Both the position numbers and the translations under genes were made by a program. DNA of 64,000 nucleotides from Tillus elongatus (taxonomy: Eukaryota > Arthropoda > Insecta > Coleoptera > Cleridae), in NCBI GenBank assembly GCA_964006375.1, contig OZ023265.1:173359443-173423442 (forward strand), written 5' to 3'. Position 1 is the stretch's first letter. Each line of letters opens with the position of its first letter. Below the pieces are notes generated by a model that did no database searches, had not been told where the DNA came from, and was given only the letters and a program-made list of their open reading frames with translations. Positions 24,070 through 38,079 of this stretch are shown here, piece after piece.

Positions 24070-25079
24070 TCAAACTCGAGATTTTGTGACCGAAAGGATA
24101 ATTTGAATCTGATGGTATGAAACGATATAAATGTCAAATTCTAACCTATCTATATTTTTGATGACAAGAGTATCAAGGAAGGGCAACTGGTCGCTGTTCT
24201 CCATTTCGTAAATAAATTTGATTAAAGGAAATCTACGTTTCGACATATTAACAAAATTATTGATATTACTGAGGTCAAATTCGGCAAAAATATCATCGAT
24301 ATATCTCAACCATATCCTCGGAAAATACTCCACCGCCCCAGTAAAGTCACTCTCAAATCTGCTCATGAAGAGTTCGGCAACAAAGGGTGACAATGGGTTT
24401 CCCATTGTGGTTCCCTTCGTCTGCCGACTCGAAGGAAACTCTCAGCCATGCATAGTGAAGTTAATTTAATATATTCCTCCACCTGCGTGTCCGATAGCTG
24501 TTTATCATGAAGCATGTCCCGAAGATACTGAAGAGCTATATCGATAGATTTGCTGGGGAACAACGACTTGACATTAAAAGAGATCAGTACTGCATTTGGT
24601 TTTAACTTAAAATCTTTGATTCTGTTGATGAATTCCATGGATTGTTTCATCGAAAAATTAGGAGGTGGAATGTCCAATGTACTGAGCTCTTTCGAAAGCC
24701 ATTTGGAAGATTCATAAGTCGTGGAACAGATACCGGAGACTATTGCTCTCATTTAATTTCCCGTCTTATGGACCTTCGGGAGCCAATACATGCAAGGTAC
24801 AATTGGATTGGATAAGGTGACCCCCCTCCTAGTATTGTAATCTAGTAAATGGAAGCAAGTTTTGACTGTACTTTTAAATAGAGTCGTCATACCAGGAGGA
24901 GTGTCTTTTATTATTTCCCGATAAGGGCCGGTTCTGATGAGATTTTCCAGTCTATCAAAGTATTCGACCTTATGAAGAACAACAATTTTATTGCCTTTAT
25001 CTGCTTTTAAATAGAAGCAATATTTCCTACTCAAATCTCTTACAGTTCGCATCTCGCTTTTTGACTGTTGATTTCTCAA
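24070..25079 (-). pseudogene. Penelope-like reverse transcriptase
   Basis: Three open pieces follow each other. 25079-24753 has YCFYLKADKGNKIVVL, PGMTTLFKSTVK and YWLPKVHKTGN. 24752-24363 has FNVKSLFPSKSIDIAL, the first catalytic region, and TQVEEYIKLTSLCM. 24405-24070 has GNPLSPFVAELFM, the catalytic YIDD and LPFLDTLVIKN. These are Penelope RT hallmarks, distinct from LINE or LTR RTs. A TAA separates the first two pieces in one frame, and a frameshift before GNPLSP separates the third. The enzyme is therefore inactive. Confidence 0.87.
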
Positions 25080-25509
25080 TTTTGAGATCTGGTTTGAAAG
25101 GTAACTTTTGGGTAATTGACGTATGGAGTTCTAAGTTTGCTCGCCAACAAATTTGATTGAGCTCTGCACCCCGACAATGATGTCTGTGACTGGTGAGGTG
25201 ACGAGTGGGGGAGCATATTTTAAGCCCTTGCTGAGCAAATCCAACTCCTTTCTAGTAAGATTTGAGGAATAAAGATTCTCTATCGTTTCAGAAAATTTCG
25301 GCGAGTGAATGCTAGAGGTTTTTCCTTCTAATGACTTCTTTTTAAGGTTTAAGGCATTTAGCTTATTCTAAAATTTTGTAGCAATATCTTGTCCAAGATT
25401 TTCACAAAAGGAACACACTTGCCAAATTTTATAAAAATCGGTAAATTATTATTATTTTTTAAGTTATCGTTCGAATAGATACATAGTCTTACCATCGTAA
25501 CTTCTTTAT

Positions 25510-28247
<2,738 letters not shown>

Positions 28248-28249
28248 GT

Positions 28250-28870
28250 GGGTAGGAATATAGGAATGTATGGAGGAAAAAGGAGTAGTTTGAGGAGCTT
28301 AAAGGAAAAGGGAATTATGGTGCAGGTTCCTCCTTTTTAGGAGCTCGATAACCAAGCTTCCTATAGGAGGGTCTACCTTTGGTAGTCGTCCTAGGGGTGG
28401 ACTTTCCTTTCCCCTGTTGTTTCCCTCTGGAGGTTCCAGTGGAAGGTTGAATCCTGCCACCTCCTCTATTGGGTCTGTGTAAGTCGTGTCCATGTTTGGT
28501 CCCACGAGCAGCAAGGGAAAATAGACCTCCATGGAAGAGCCCCGCATCCCATAAATAGGCATTTACACAGGGAGGTCGCCCGGTTTCCCTGGGGAGGGTT
28601 AACGTTAGCGACAGAATTACCATCCTGCCAATGCCCGGCCATATCGGCCAGAAGCATCATCGCCTCGGAACCAACCCGCCAACGACCTTGCGATGTGGGT
28701 TTTTTATAGAGGACTCTCCTCGAAATGCCGGCCAATTAAGGCAAGCATTCCCGGCCCTCCTAAGACATGACTAGGAAGGGTTACGGTTTGGTTAGTTCAC
28801 TTAGTTCACGTCTAATAGTAGACGCTATCCAGGGTGCACCACGGGGAGGCGAACTAACTTTACACCCCAG
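28250..28870 (-). other. Upstream part of the R1/LOA-like LINE, possibly ORF1 remnant
   Basis: Continues the G+C-rich composition of the LINE. A minus-strand frame at 28623-28315 is proline-, arginine- and lysine-rich (RPNRGGGRIQPSTGTSRG), as in gag-like ORF1 tails, but no CCHC knuckle is visible. It stops at the MITE terminus near 28866. Confidence 0.4.
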
Positions 28871-29180
28871 CAAGTGCGTTATGGTAGCGAATTTTGATCA
28901 AATGCTTAATATTTGAATTGCCCAATTTGCTATAAACCTATAAGGTTGACCAAGATACGAGTTTTTCCGGGAACACTTTAAGTTTACTTTTGAAATTTTT
29001 GTACATTTTCACACAATAAAGTTATTTTTATGAAACATGGCACATTGTTTTTACTATATAGGTTATACTGGTAACCAAAATTGATGCCTGCTTTCTTAAA
29101 TAAAAAGAAAACACACATATTTGCAATAAAAAGATTTTAATGACAATTCACTACCATAACGCACTTGCTGCGTCCAGAGT
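28866..29180. mobile_element. ~310-bp MITE with ~37-bp terminal inverted repeats
   Basis: Left end GCAAGTGCGTTATGGTAGCG; right end ACCATAACGCACTTGCTGCG with GTCCAGAG. The interior (CCAATTTGCTATAAACCTAT, TTATACTGGTAACCAAAATT) is shared with 42857-43170 and 46364-46665. No coding capacity. The same terminal sequence ends many longer repeats in this window. Confidence 0.85.
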
Positions 29181-29204
29181 TTTTTTTAGTAGATAAATGA
29201 AAAT

Positions 29205-29425
29205 TCACTAAACGTAATGTTAGTGGATTAATTGTTGTTGCCCCGACTTGGTGAAACCACTCCATACTAAATACAGGTGTAGAGACTTCTTCACTGGCCC
29301 TGCAAGTGCTTGTTTTTTCCTCTGTAACTAGTTTTGCCTTTCACGATATCGTTAGAAAAGAGAAAAATATTTCTCCTGCCTGACGATGCCGTCAAGCGGC
29401 AAAATCAGTTGCATAGAAAAAGTCG
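29205..29425 (+). mobile_element. Penelope-like terminal repeat relic with decayed hammerhead
   Basis: Shares TTGTTGTTGCCCCGACTTGG, AGAGACTTCTTCACTGGC and further motifs with the ends of the 52.4-54.4 kb Penelope inverted repeat. Near 29380 it has CTGACGA followed by a hairpin (GCCG-TCAAG-CGGC), then AAAATC where GAAA is needed. The ribozyme is therefore dead. A related inverted piece lies at 31.24-31.44 kb. Confidence 0.55.
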
Positions 29426-29426
29426 A

Positions 29427-30035
29427 AGACGCAGCAAGTGCGTTATGGTAGTGAATTTTCATAAAAATGATCTGGCACAAAATATTTTATTATAACTTTT
29501 TTTCTTGTAACATAGAAATCTAAATTTTGGTGTATAGTTTACTTTTTATATCGTAAACGTACCTACCAAATTTGATTATCATAGAGTTTTTATTTTTTAA
29601 GATAAAAAATTTTTTCAAATGCAAACTCAAAATTTTTCCGGAAAACCTCTTCCGATTTTTCTGATTAACAAACTTATCAAAGACATTTACAAAAGAAAGG
29701 TACATGCCAAATTTTATCAAAATAGGCCCATTATTCTTTGAGATAAAAATTTTTTTCGAATGAAAACTCAAAATTTTCCCGGAAAACCTCGTTAGATTTT
29801 CCTGGCTAACAAAATTATCAAGGCCATTTATAAAAGGAAGGTACATGCCAAATTTTATTAAAATCGTCTTATTACTTTTTGAGATAAGAATTTTTTTCGA
29901 ATGAAAACTAAAAATTTTCCCGGAAAGCCTCGTCCGATTTTCCTGACTAACGAACCTGTCCAAGCTATTTACAAAAAAACCGTACATGCCAAATTTTATC
30001 AAAATCGGCCCATTATTTTTTGAGTTATCGGTGTG

Positions 30036-30127
<92 letters not shown>

Positions 30128-30260
30128 TGAAACTAACCCCGGATATGGGTTCTAGGGGTCCTAGTTCGCACTCATTTGCAAAAATTTTTTCAAAATTCAA
30201 AAGTCGGGATCTCCCCAATTAGTGAATTTTTTCTACGAAAATTCACTAAAAACAAGCACT
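29427..30260 (+). mobile_element. Non-autonomous repeat element with three ~140-bp internal repeats and (TA)n
   Basis: It starts at the GACGCAGCAAGTGCGTTATG terminus. Three tandem copies of a ~140-base block follow, marked by TTTTCCCGGAAAACCTCG near 29636, 29779 and 29919. Next is (TA)n at 30041-30122 and a block with CCGGATATGGGTTCTAGGGG. It ends with the hairpin AGTGAATTTTTTCTACG/AAAATTCACT. The order suggests a complete copy. No genuine protein is encoded; its minus-strand open frame is repetitive sequence. Confidence 0.75.
30041..30122. repeat. (TA)n microsatellite
   Basis: About 80 bases of TA inside the repeat element. Confidence 0.95.
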
Positions 30261-30285
30261 TGAAGCCAGAGAAAAAGTCTCTACA

Positions 30286-30287
<2 letters not shown>

Positions 30288-30375
<88 letters not shown>
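30288..30375. repeat. (TA)n microsatellite
   Basis: About 88 bases of TA, preceded by a Penelope-related scrap (AAGCCAGAGAAAAAGTCTCT). Confidence 0.95.
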
Positions 30376-30377
<2 letters not shown>

Positions 30378-30890
30378 GTTAGTGGAAAAAAATACAATAC
30401 TTGTGATTACAAAGTCTGTAGCATTTTAATTTAACAATAAACCGTTTAAGTTAAACTCGACTTTGCTTGACATAATTTTGGTCTAATTCTGCTTCAAGTA
30501 GCGTGCCTTATTGTTAAGTTCCTTATAATATAACATTCGTGAAACCCATTGTGTGCACAATTTAGACCGGAGAGCGATAATAGCTTAATTTTATGGCTGC
30601 AATTCATTTCTCCATTGTATTCGAATAAAGCTTGAGTATCTTATGTGAGTTAAATATAATTCCATGCCATAGTACTCCAATCATCAGACCATTGTGGCAG
30701 TTGCTGCCACTCAAGGCACACTTAAGGTATTAGGAAATAAAAATTTGAATCTTGAGCATACTACATAATATACAGATTGGTTGAAAAGTAACACATAACA
30801 GCAGTGGATACTTGGCGTCAAAATATGACTAGTATTTTTCGATTGAGACTGACAACAACTTAATACTAAATAGAGATGTGTGTGTGTTTT
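30376..30890. other. No gene recognised
   Basis: AT-rich spacer without repeats or open frames of note. Confidence 0.4.
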
Positions 30891-31236
30891 TGTTTCTTTA
30901 ACGTCGGCCTATTTCCGCGACTATGGCCAATCACCGTCGCCAGGGAGCAGTTTCACCTCACTATCCTGGAAATTTTGCCGAACCCCTGCCTTTCTGTAAG
31001 GAAGGTAGGGATCTTTAACGTGCCCATCAACGCATGGACACGGGACGGACGGCTTTACTCCCCCTCCGAAGGGCGGAACGTGCAGACATTCAACTTGCTC
31101 AAATACAATGCCAGAACCTCGGTTGATGTTAATGTTACAGTTTGTACTGAAAAAGTGAAAGGAGTACGCTGTGATCGAACCCAGTACCCTTCCGTTCGGA
31201 GGCACACGTTCTTACCCCTGAACCACCGAGGTTCTT
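30891..31236 (-). mobile_element. tRNA-derived SINE, full-length copy on minus strand
   Basis: Homologous from head (GAACCTCGGTGGTTCAGGGG on the minus strand) to tail (GACGTTAAAGAAAC) with the copy at 22.82 kb. It keeps the A box; the B box is partly changed. Confidence 0.85.
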
Positions 31237-31445
31237 AAATAGAGATGTAGATACATCTTTTCTGGCTTCACAATTGCTTGTTTTCTTCTCTGTAACCCTG
31301 TAACCGATTTTGTCCTTTAACTACAGACAGGAGAAAATTGCCAGCTGAAAAAAAAAACAGCAATTGCAAAGTCTCTACATCTGTATTTAGTAGGAAACGG
31401 TTTTACCGAGTCGGGGCAACAGCAATTAATAAATAACTTCAGGAG
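31237..31445 (-). mobile_element. Penelope-like terminal repeat relic
   Basis: The minus strand matches 29.21-29.42 kb (GTTGCCCCGACTCGGTAAAA, AGAGACTTTGCAATTGC). A partial inverted repeat (CACAATTGCTTGTT / CAGCAATTGCAAAGTC) lies inside. Confidence 0.5.
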
Positions 31446-31446
31446 G

Positions 31447-31900
<454 letters not shown>

Positions 31901-32015
31901 TACAAGCTTAACAAACACCATTTTATTGTTAAAATCTTTCCTTTTTTTGTGTTAGTCTCCTTATCTCTCCTTTTATTCCCTCCGACTCTTTTGTATATTA
32001 CATAATAAAGTAGTG

Positions 32016-32017
<2 letters not shown>

Positions 32018-32113
<96 letters not shown>

Positions 32114-32122
32114 ACGGCAGTG

Positions 32123-32186
<64 letters not shown>

Positions 32187-32200
32187 ACGGCAGTGCACTT
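32018..32200. repeat. Duplicated (TA)n plus GTCACGGCAGTGCA unit
   Basis: (TA)n at 32018-32110, GTCACGGCAGTGCAA, (TA)n at 32125-32183, then GTCACGGCAGTGCAC. The array and its 14-base flank have been duplicated in tandem. Confidence 0.9.
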
Positions 32201-32820
32201 TTTACAAAGTCCGTGTTCTCGTTAGGGTTTTCTGGTTTTCTTCTAGAGAAATTCGCTAAAAACCAACTCGTCTCCCGCATAATGAGTTCAATTTACAAGA
32301 TTTATCTGCATCCATATATCTTTCTAGTGGCTCAAATTGACACATAGGTTACTTCAGGAGCACATGTTGCTGTATATATCACTGGATATCCCGCCATGGA
32401 ATAAAATTACCTTAACTAATATATGGCCGCAGCGGGACCCCAAAAATAGAGTCAGAGATCAAATTTGAATACATCATGCTTTTTTCTGTATATTCGCCAT
32501 TTCCCGATGTCTTCCTGCTTTCACTTTGCTGTCGACAAAAAGGTGGTTTCAGTTGTTTCTGGAAATGCTGCCTATGAATTTATTAAAAAGTAGATACGAC
32601 AAAATAACAGGCAAAGTCATAAGTTTAGGATATAAATTAGACACAATATTTAACAGGTAATTTAGATTCTAAATGCAGGAGAATAAATCAGGTTTTATCT
32701 AACGGATTTTACACAGCAGATTTATAGTAGTTTTTTTAAACAATTTGGTGAATAAAATCTTTAAAAATGTGCATTCATGATGTAAAAATTATATTTGTGA
32801 TTAGCACTAGTAACTTCAAA
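32201..32820. other. No gene recognised
   Basis: Unique-looking AT-rich sequence. A relic of the repeat hairpin end (TCTAGAGAAATTCGCTAAA) is seen near 32240. Confidence 0.4.
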
Positions 32821-32988
32821 TACAGCCTCGGTGGTCTAGTAGTAATAACGTGTGCATATGACCCAACCGGGGTTGTGGCATTATGTTTTAGCTAGTTGAA
32901 TGTCTTCACGATCCGCCCTTGGGAGGGGGCGTAAATCTGTTGACTCTCCTTACAGAAAGGCAGGGGTTCGACAAAATTTTCAGGAAGC

Positions 32989-33142
32989 TCTAGAAAGAGA
33001 GGAAGAACTGAAGAGAAAGTATTCTAATAAGATGGAAAGTAATTTAACTAACGGTAACACTAATAGCTTTCTGGAATATAATAATAATGATGATGAGACT
33101 ACTTTAACTAATGGTGATGGTGTTTTCAATACTAAAAAAACT
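32989..33142 (+). pseudogene. Captured coding fragment, part 1 (unrecognised protein)
   Basis: Open frame with clear coding character: a charged helix-like start (EALEREEELKRKYSNKMES) then Asn/Thr-rich repeats (NLTNGNTNSFLEYNNNDDET, TLTNGDGVF). It ends where the repeat element begins, near 33143. It fits no transposon protein I know. The LTNG motif recurs in part 2, so the two are halves of one sequence. Confidence 0.6.
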
Positions 33143-34347
<1,205 letters not shown>

Positions 34348-34670
34348 AACAGCAGCTTCTTAGGGCACAGTCTACACCCTTGACTAATGGACACCGCAGT
34401 GGACCTCTTACTAATGGAAATGCAAGTAATAATATTAGACGTTTCACCCCCAATCCCCCCGCTAAAGGTGTGATGCATAAATTTCTAAAAACAAGAGGAA
34501 AATTGGCACTTTTAAATTTGAAGTCATCAAGACAGACTCAGTGGGTGAATGATACTGTCTTCGTACCTACCAAAATGACAGTCGAAAAAGGAAAACCAGT
34601 TAGGAACGGTTACATATCAGCCGAAGAAAAAATGAAAAAAGGAACTTCAAGAGTTCCAATTAAGAGAAAA
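34348..34670 (+). pseudogene. Captured coding fragment, part 2 (unrecognised protein)
   Basis: About 107 codons without a stop: QQLLRAQSTPLTNGHRSGPL, then TNGNASNNIRRFTPNPPAKG, VMHKFLKTRGKLALLNLKSS, RQTQWVNDTVFVPTKMTVEK and a Lys-rich end (SRVPIKRK). The residue mix and long open frame look like host protein sequence, not a transposase. It runs straight into the SINE tail without a donor site. It may be a piece of retrocopied mRNA. I do not recognise the parent gene. Confidence 0.6.
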
Positions 34671-34829
34671 CTGCTCACTGGCGTCGGTGATTCGCTATAG
34701 TCGCGGAAATAGACCGACGTTAAAGACAAAATTTTCAGGAGAGTGGGGTAAAACTGCTCACTGGCGTCGGTGATTCGCCATAGTCGCGGAAATAGACCGA
34801 CGTTAAAGAAAAAAAGGCAATAAATCCCT

Positions 34830-35260
34830 GCCGGCGCAACCGTTTATTTTTAATTTATTTTTGCCTTTACAGTTTATGAAGCATTTAATGAAAATCCGCT
34901 ATCAAAGCGCACTTACTATTTCTCGATTTTTTTTCTTACAAACAAGCATCCTATTTCGATAAAAAATGCATAAATACAATAACATAGGTATGTTAGAAAA
35001 AAACCTTGTATATATCACCAACGACTTATGGGCCAGCCTGTGATTGATAAGATGCAGCTCAAGACACCCTATAATTAGCGTATACAACTTTTTCTCGTAT
35101 CTTGTACAAATTGAAACTAAAGCCGGACATGGATTTTAGGCGGCCTAGTTTGCGCTCATTTGAATAAATCTTTTTAAAAGTCAAAAGTCGCGGTCTCCTC
35201 ATTAACAAATTTTTTCTACGAAAATTTACCAAAAATTATAGACCGTTAAACCATAAACTT
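34830..35260 (-). repeat. Repeat-family segment
   Basis: Contains ATTTCGATAAAAAATGCATA and the block GCCGGACATGGATTTTAGGC, ending at a hairpin (AACAAATTTTTTCTACG/AAAATTTACC). These are end pieces of the 860-bp family in rearranged order. Confidence 0.6.
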
Positions 35261-35882
<622 letters not shown>

Positions 35883-36226
35883 TATGCGTCCAATTGTCGC
35901 GGTTGCCTGACACTTCTGATTAGCTTGAAATTTTGTCTATCTACGAGGTGATTATTATCTTAAATATATTGAGCAACACATGATTCATTTAAAGTTCTAT
36001 ATCTTGGTTGCGCTAAATGTTCTTTGATTCTAGTTTCAATATACCTTTTAGTTTGCCAACAATTTTACGTTTACAATCCTTGCAACATATTTCATAGATC
36101 AGGGACATTTTACCTGAACTCTTAACTTTCTGATATTTGATTAAAACTTTATATAGAAGTTCTATGATATAAAAATGTGTTAAGTACAATTGGAGAACCC
36201 AAATCACCCGTACACATGCTTTTAAA

Positions 36227-36270
36227 GACCAGAAGATCGTTTCACTGACAAAGTTGACATCATCAGAGTA
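36227..36270 (-). ncRNA. Hammerhead-like motif, Penelope family B
   Basis: Minus strand: CTGATGA, extra T, stem II GTCAAC-TTT-GTCAGT (5 of 6 pairs counting a G-T wobble), GAA-ACGATCTT-C. Stem III is reduced (ACG/CTT), so cleavage is doubtful. Confidence 0.6.
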
Positions 36271-36292
36271 CAAAATAATCTCGAAATTGTTC

Positions 36293-36337
36293 ATCCTCTG
36301 ATGACGCTAACTTCGTTAGTGAAACGATCGTCAGGTC
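36293..36337 (+). ncRNA. Hammerhead ribozyme, Penelope family B, best-preserved copy
   Basis: Stem I ATCCT, core CTGATGA, one extra C, stem II GCTAAC-TTC-GTTAGT (6 pairs with one G-T). Then GAA, stem III ACG-AT-CGT, cleavage C, stem I AGG. All core bases are present and all stems pair. Confidence 0.75.
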
Positions 36338-36463
36338 TTTAAAAAGATGTGTTGTGGTGATTTGGGTGCTCCAAGTGTACTTATCAGTGCTCATCAATGG
36401 TTTTTTTAAAGTAATTGTCATACAGCTTAACAGCTAAATTACAATGATTTTCTTTTGTTGCAG

Positions 36464-36555
36464 TTCTGCTGGGCGTATTATCAAAACCTGCTATGAACGA
36501 AGTCTACCTAATCATCATTTCGTATTTTATATTAATTACATTTTTAACTTTAGAG
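36464..36555 (+). CDS. rut: Adenylate cyclase (ADCY1/rutabaga type), exon 2 in window: TM3
   Basis: The acceptor TTTTGTTGCAG precedes position 36464. The two leading bases complete the phase-1 Val codon of exon 1. The exon then reads 30 codons to TTAGAG^GTAAGT, phase 0. It encodes LLGVLSKPAMNEVYLIIISY then FILITFLTLE: a short cytosolic turn followed by a hydrophobic helix, as in the third membrane segment of ADCY1-type cyclases. The 23.1-kb intron before it holds most of the window's elements. The call rests on phase continuity and position more than on sequence identity. Confidence 0.75.
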
Positions 36556-36989
36556 GTAAGTCAAATGTTATAATATTTAATATAAAAGCAAGATTAAGTC
36601 ATGTGCTGAACTGCCCATTTACCTACAAATTTGTAATCATTACTATAGAATGAAAATGGAAGTGAATAGAGGATTATTAAAAATTTCTGGACGTAGCAAG
36701 TGCGTTATAATAGTGAATTTTCATAAGAATTTTACACTATTAGTACGGCATGTTATAATAATAATAATAATGATAATAACACCGCAGCAAACAAATTCCG
36801 CACCCAGAAGTCTTTAGCTTGTGCGGGGGGACCTTATATATACATATAGACGAAGGACACCACCCATAACACATCAGAAGCCGGCCTTTCCACTTACGAG
36901 TCCTACACTAAGTATATTATTTTTTATTGTGTTAATTATTTTTAGTATTACTGTTATCTTAATAATCCTTTCTTCAATTCTCTCAAAAA
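36556..36989. other. Intron sequence with a repeat-family terminus
   Basis: GGACGTAGCAAGTGCGTTAT at about 36690 is a repeat-family end whose downstream part matches 41.64 and 60.78 kb. An (ATA/ATG)n run is at 36750-36780. No gene. Confidence 0.6.
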
Positions 36990-38055
36990 AATATTTCTTA
37001 GATCGAGACTTTCTGAATATCCTTCCTCTATTCTTGGTGACTTCAATAATTCTTCCATAATAAGGAATAGATAGAATCTTCAAAAACCGATCGACAAGGG
37101 AGAGCAGCGGAGGCCTTTGCAGTCAGCAACTCTTTAGTCAATATGGTTCAGCAACCTACTTACTTTCCTCGCATCCCAAAACACAGCTCGAATCCCTTGG
37201 ATCTCCTCCTTACTACAAAACCTGAATGCTATAAGACATCAGTCACCGCCCCTTGGTCGCTCAGACCACGGCATGGTCACTACTTGCTGTGCAATGCAAC
37301 CCGAGATCACACAGTCATCACACCCACGTATGGTTTGGCACTACAACTCCGCGAACTGGGACGAAATGCGGGATTAGTTTTCCTCATTTCCATGGGCGTC
37401 TGTCTGCTTCTCTCATCCTGACCCCTCTGATAGCTCACAAAACGTCACCTAAATTATCCAAGCTGGCATGGAATTATTTATTCCACGTACTCAGAAAACC
37501 TCTTTAACCACTCAAAAGCACTGGTTCTCTACATCCTGTGACAAGGCCAGACTTGAAAAGGACAAAGCGTACAAAACGCTTCTACACAATCTCAGTCAAG
37601 AAAACCGTCAAGCATTTAACGACGCAAGAAACCGCCATGTCCGCATTCTTTCTGAGGCAAAAAAACTCGTTAAATAGCTACATCAAAAAGAAAGTCCTCT
37701 CAAGCTACAACGGCAGCAAACCTTTTTGGACTCTTGCCAAATTTATTGGGAATAATTTCAGCAAGAGCACGTTCTCACCCCTTGTTTCAGGGGATGAAAT
37801 TGTTTCTACCGCCCTGGGCAAGGCTGAACTTTTAGCCTCGTTGTTCGCCGGCAATTCTACTCTCAACCCACCTCCAAATGCTCAACCACCAACAGTCCCC
37901 AATGTCGCACATTAAATGACATATATCATTTTCAAACCTAAAAGGTACGAAAGATGCTCTCTTCTCTTAATACTAGAAAAGCCTGTGGCCTTGATGAGAT
38001 CCCAGCAATTGTTCTCAAAAAATGCGCACCAGAACTTGCTCCTTTCCTGACTCGT
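36990..38055 (+). pseudogene. LINE fragment, same family as 19.0-22.1 kb
   Basis: Begins in the endonuclease (ILGDFN near 37035), then NMVQQPTYFPRIPKHSSNP-type sequence. It runs through the linker (TLAKFIGNNFSKSTFSPLVS) to the start of the RT (LNTRKACGLDEIP near 37970). It ends at 38055 where a Tc1-like element begins. Several frameshifts are present. Confidence 0.85.
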
Positions 38056-38079
38056 CTGTTTTAGACATCTTACAGACTT

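Larger units (their letters stand above)
23560..25370 (-). mobile_element. Penelope-like retroelement 1 (RT-bearing, decayed)
   Basis: Transcribed right to left: N-terminal region (about 25370-25080, KGLKYAPPLV), RT (25079-24070), then 3' sequence with a patch of the 320-bp retrozyme unit (23880-23817) and a hammerhead (23612-23572). The GIY-YIG endonuclease expected after the RT is missing. Frames are broken by at least one stop and one shift. Confidence 0.8.
36013..36345 (-). pseudogene. Penelope family B fragment: GIY-YIG piece with two divergent hammerheads
   Basis: The minus strand (36160-36013) encodes SSGKMSLIYEICCKDCKRKI, the start of a Penelope GIY-YIG endonuclease with the upstream CCxxC motif. 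To its right are a minus-strand hammerhead (36227-36270) and, 23 bases on, a plus-strand one (36293-36337). Terminal repeats are thus head to head. Adenylate cyclase exon 2 follows 118 bases later. Confidence 0.65.

Noticed and set aside
29375..29420. Hammerhead near 29.38 kb
   Set aside because: CTGACGA and stem II are present, but GAAA is AAAA and no cleavage site with a pairing stem I follows. Kept only as a relic inside the terminal repeat entry.
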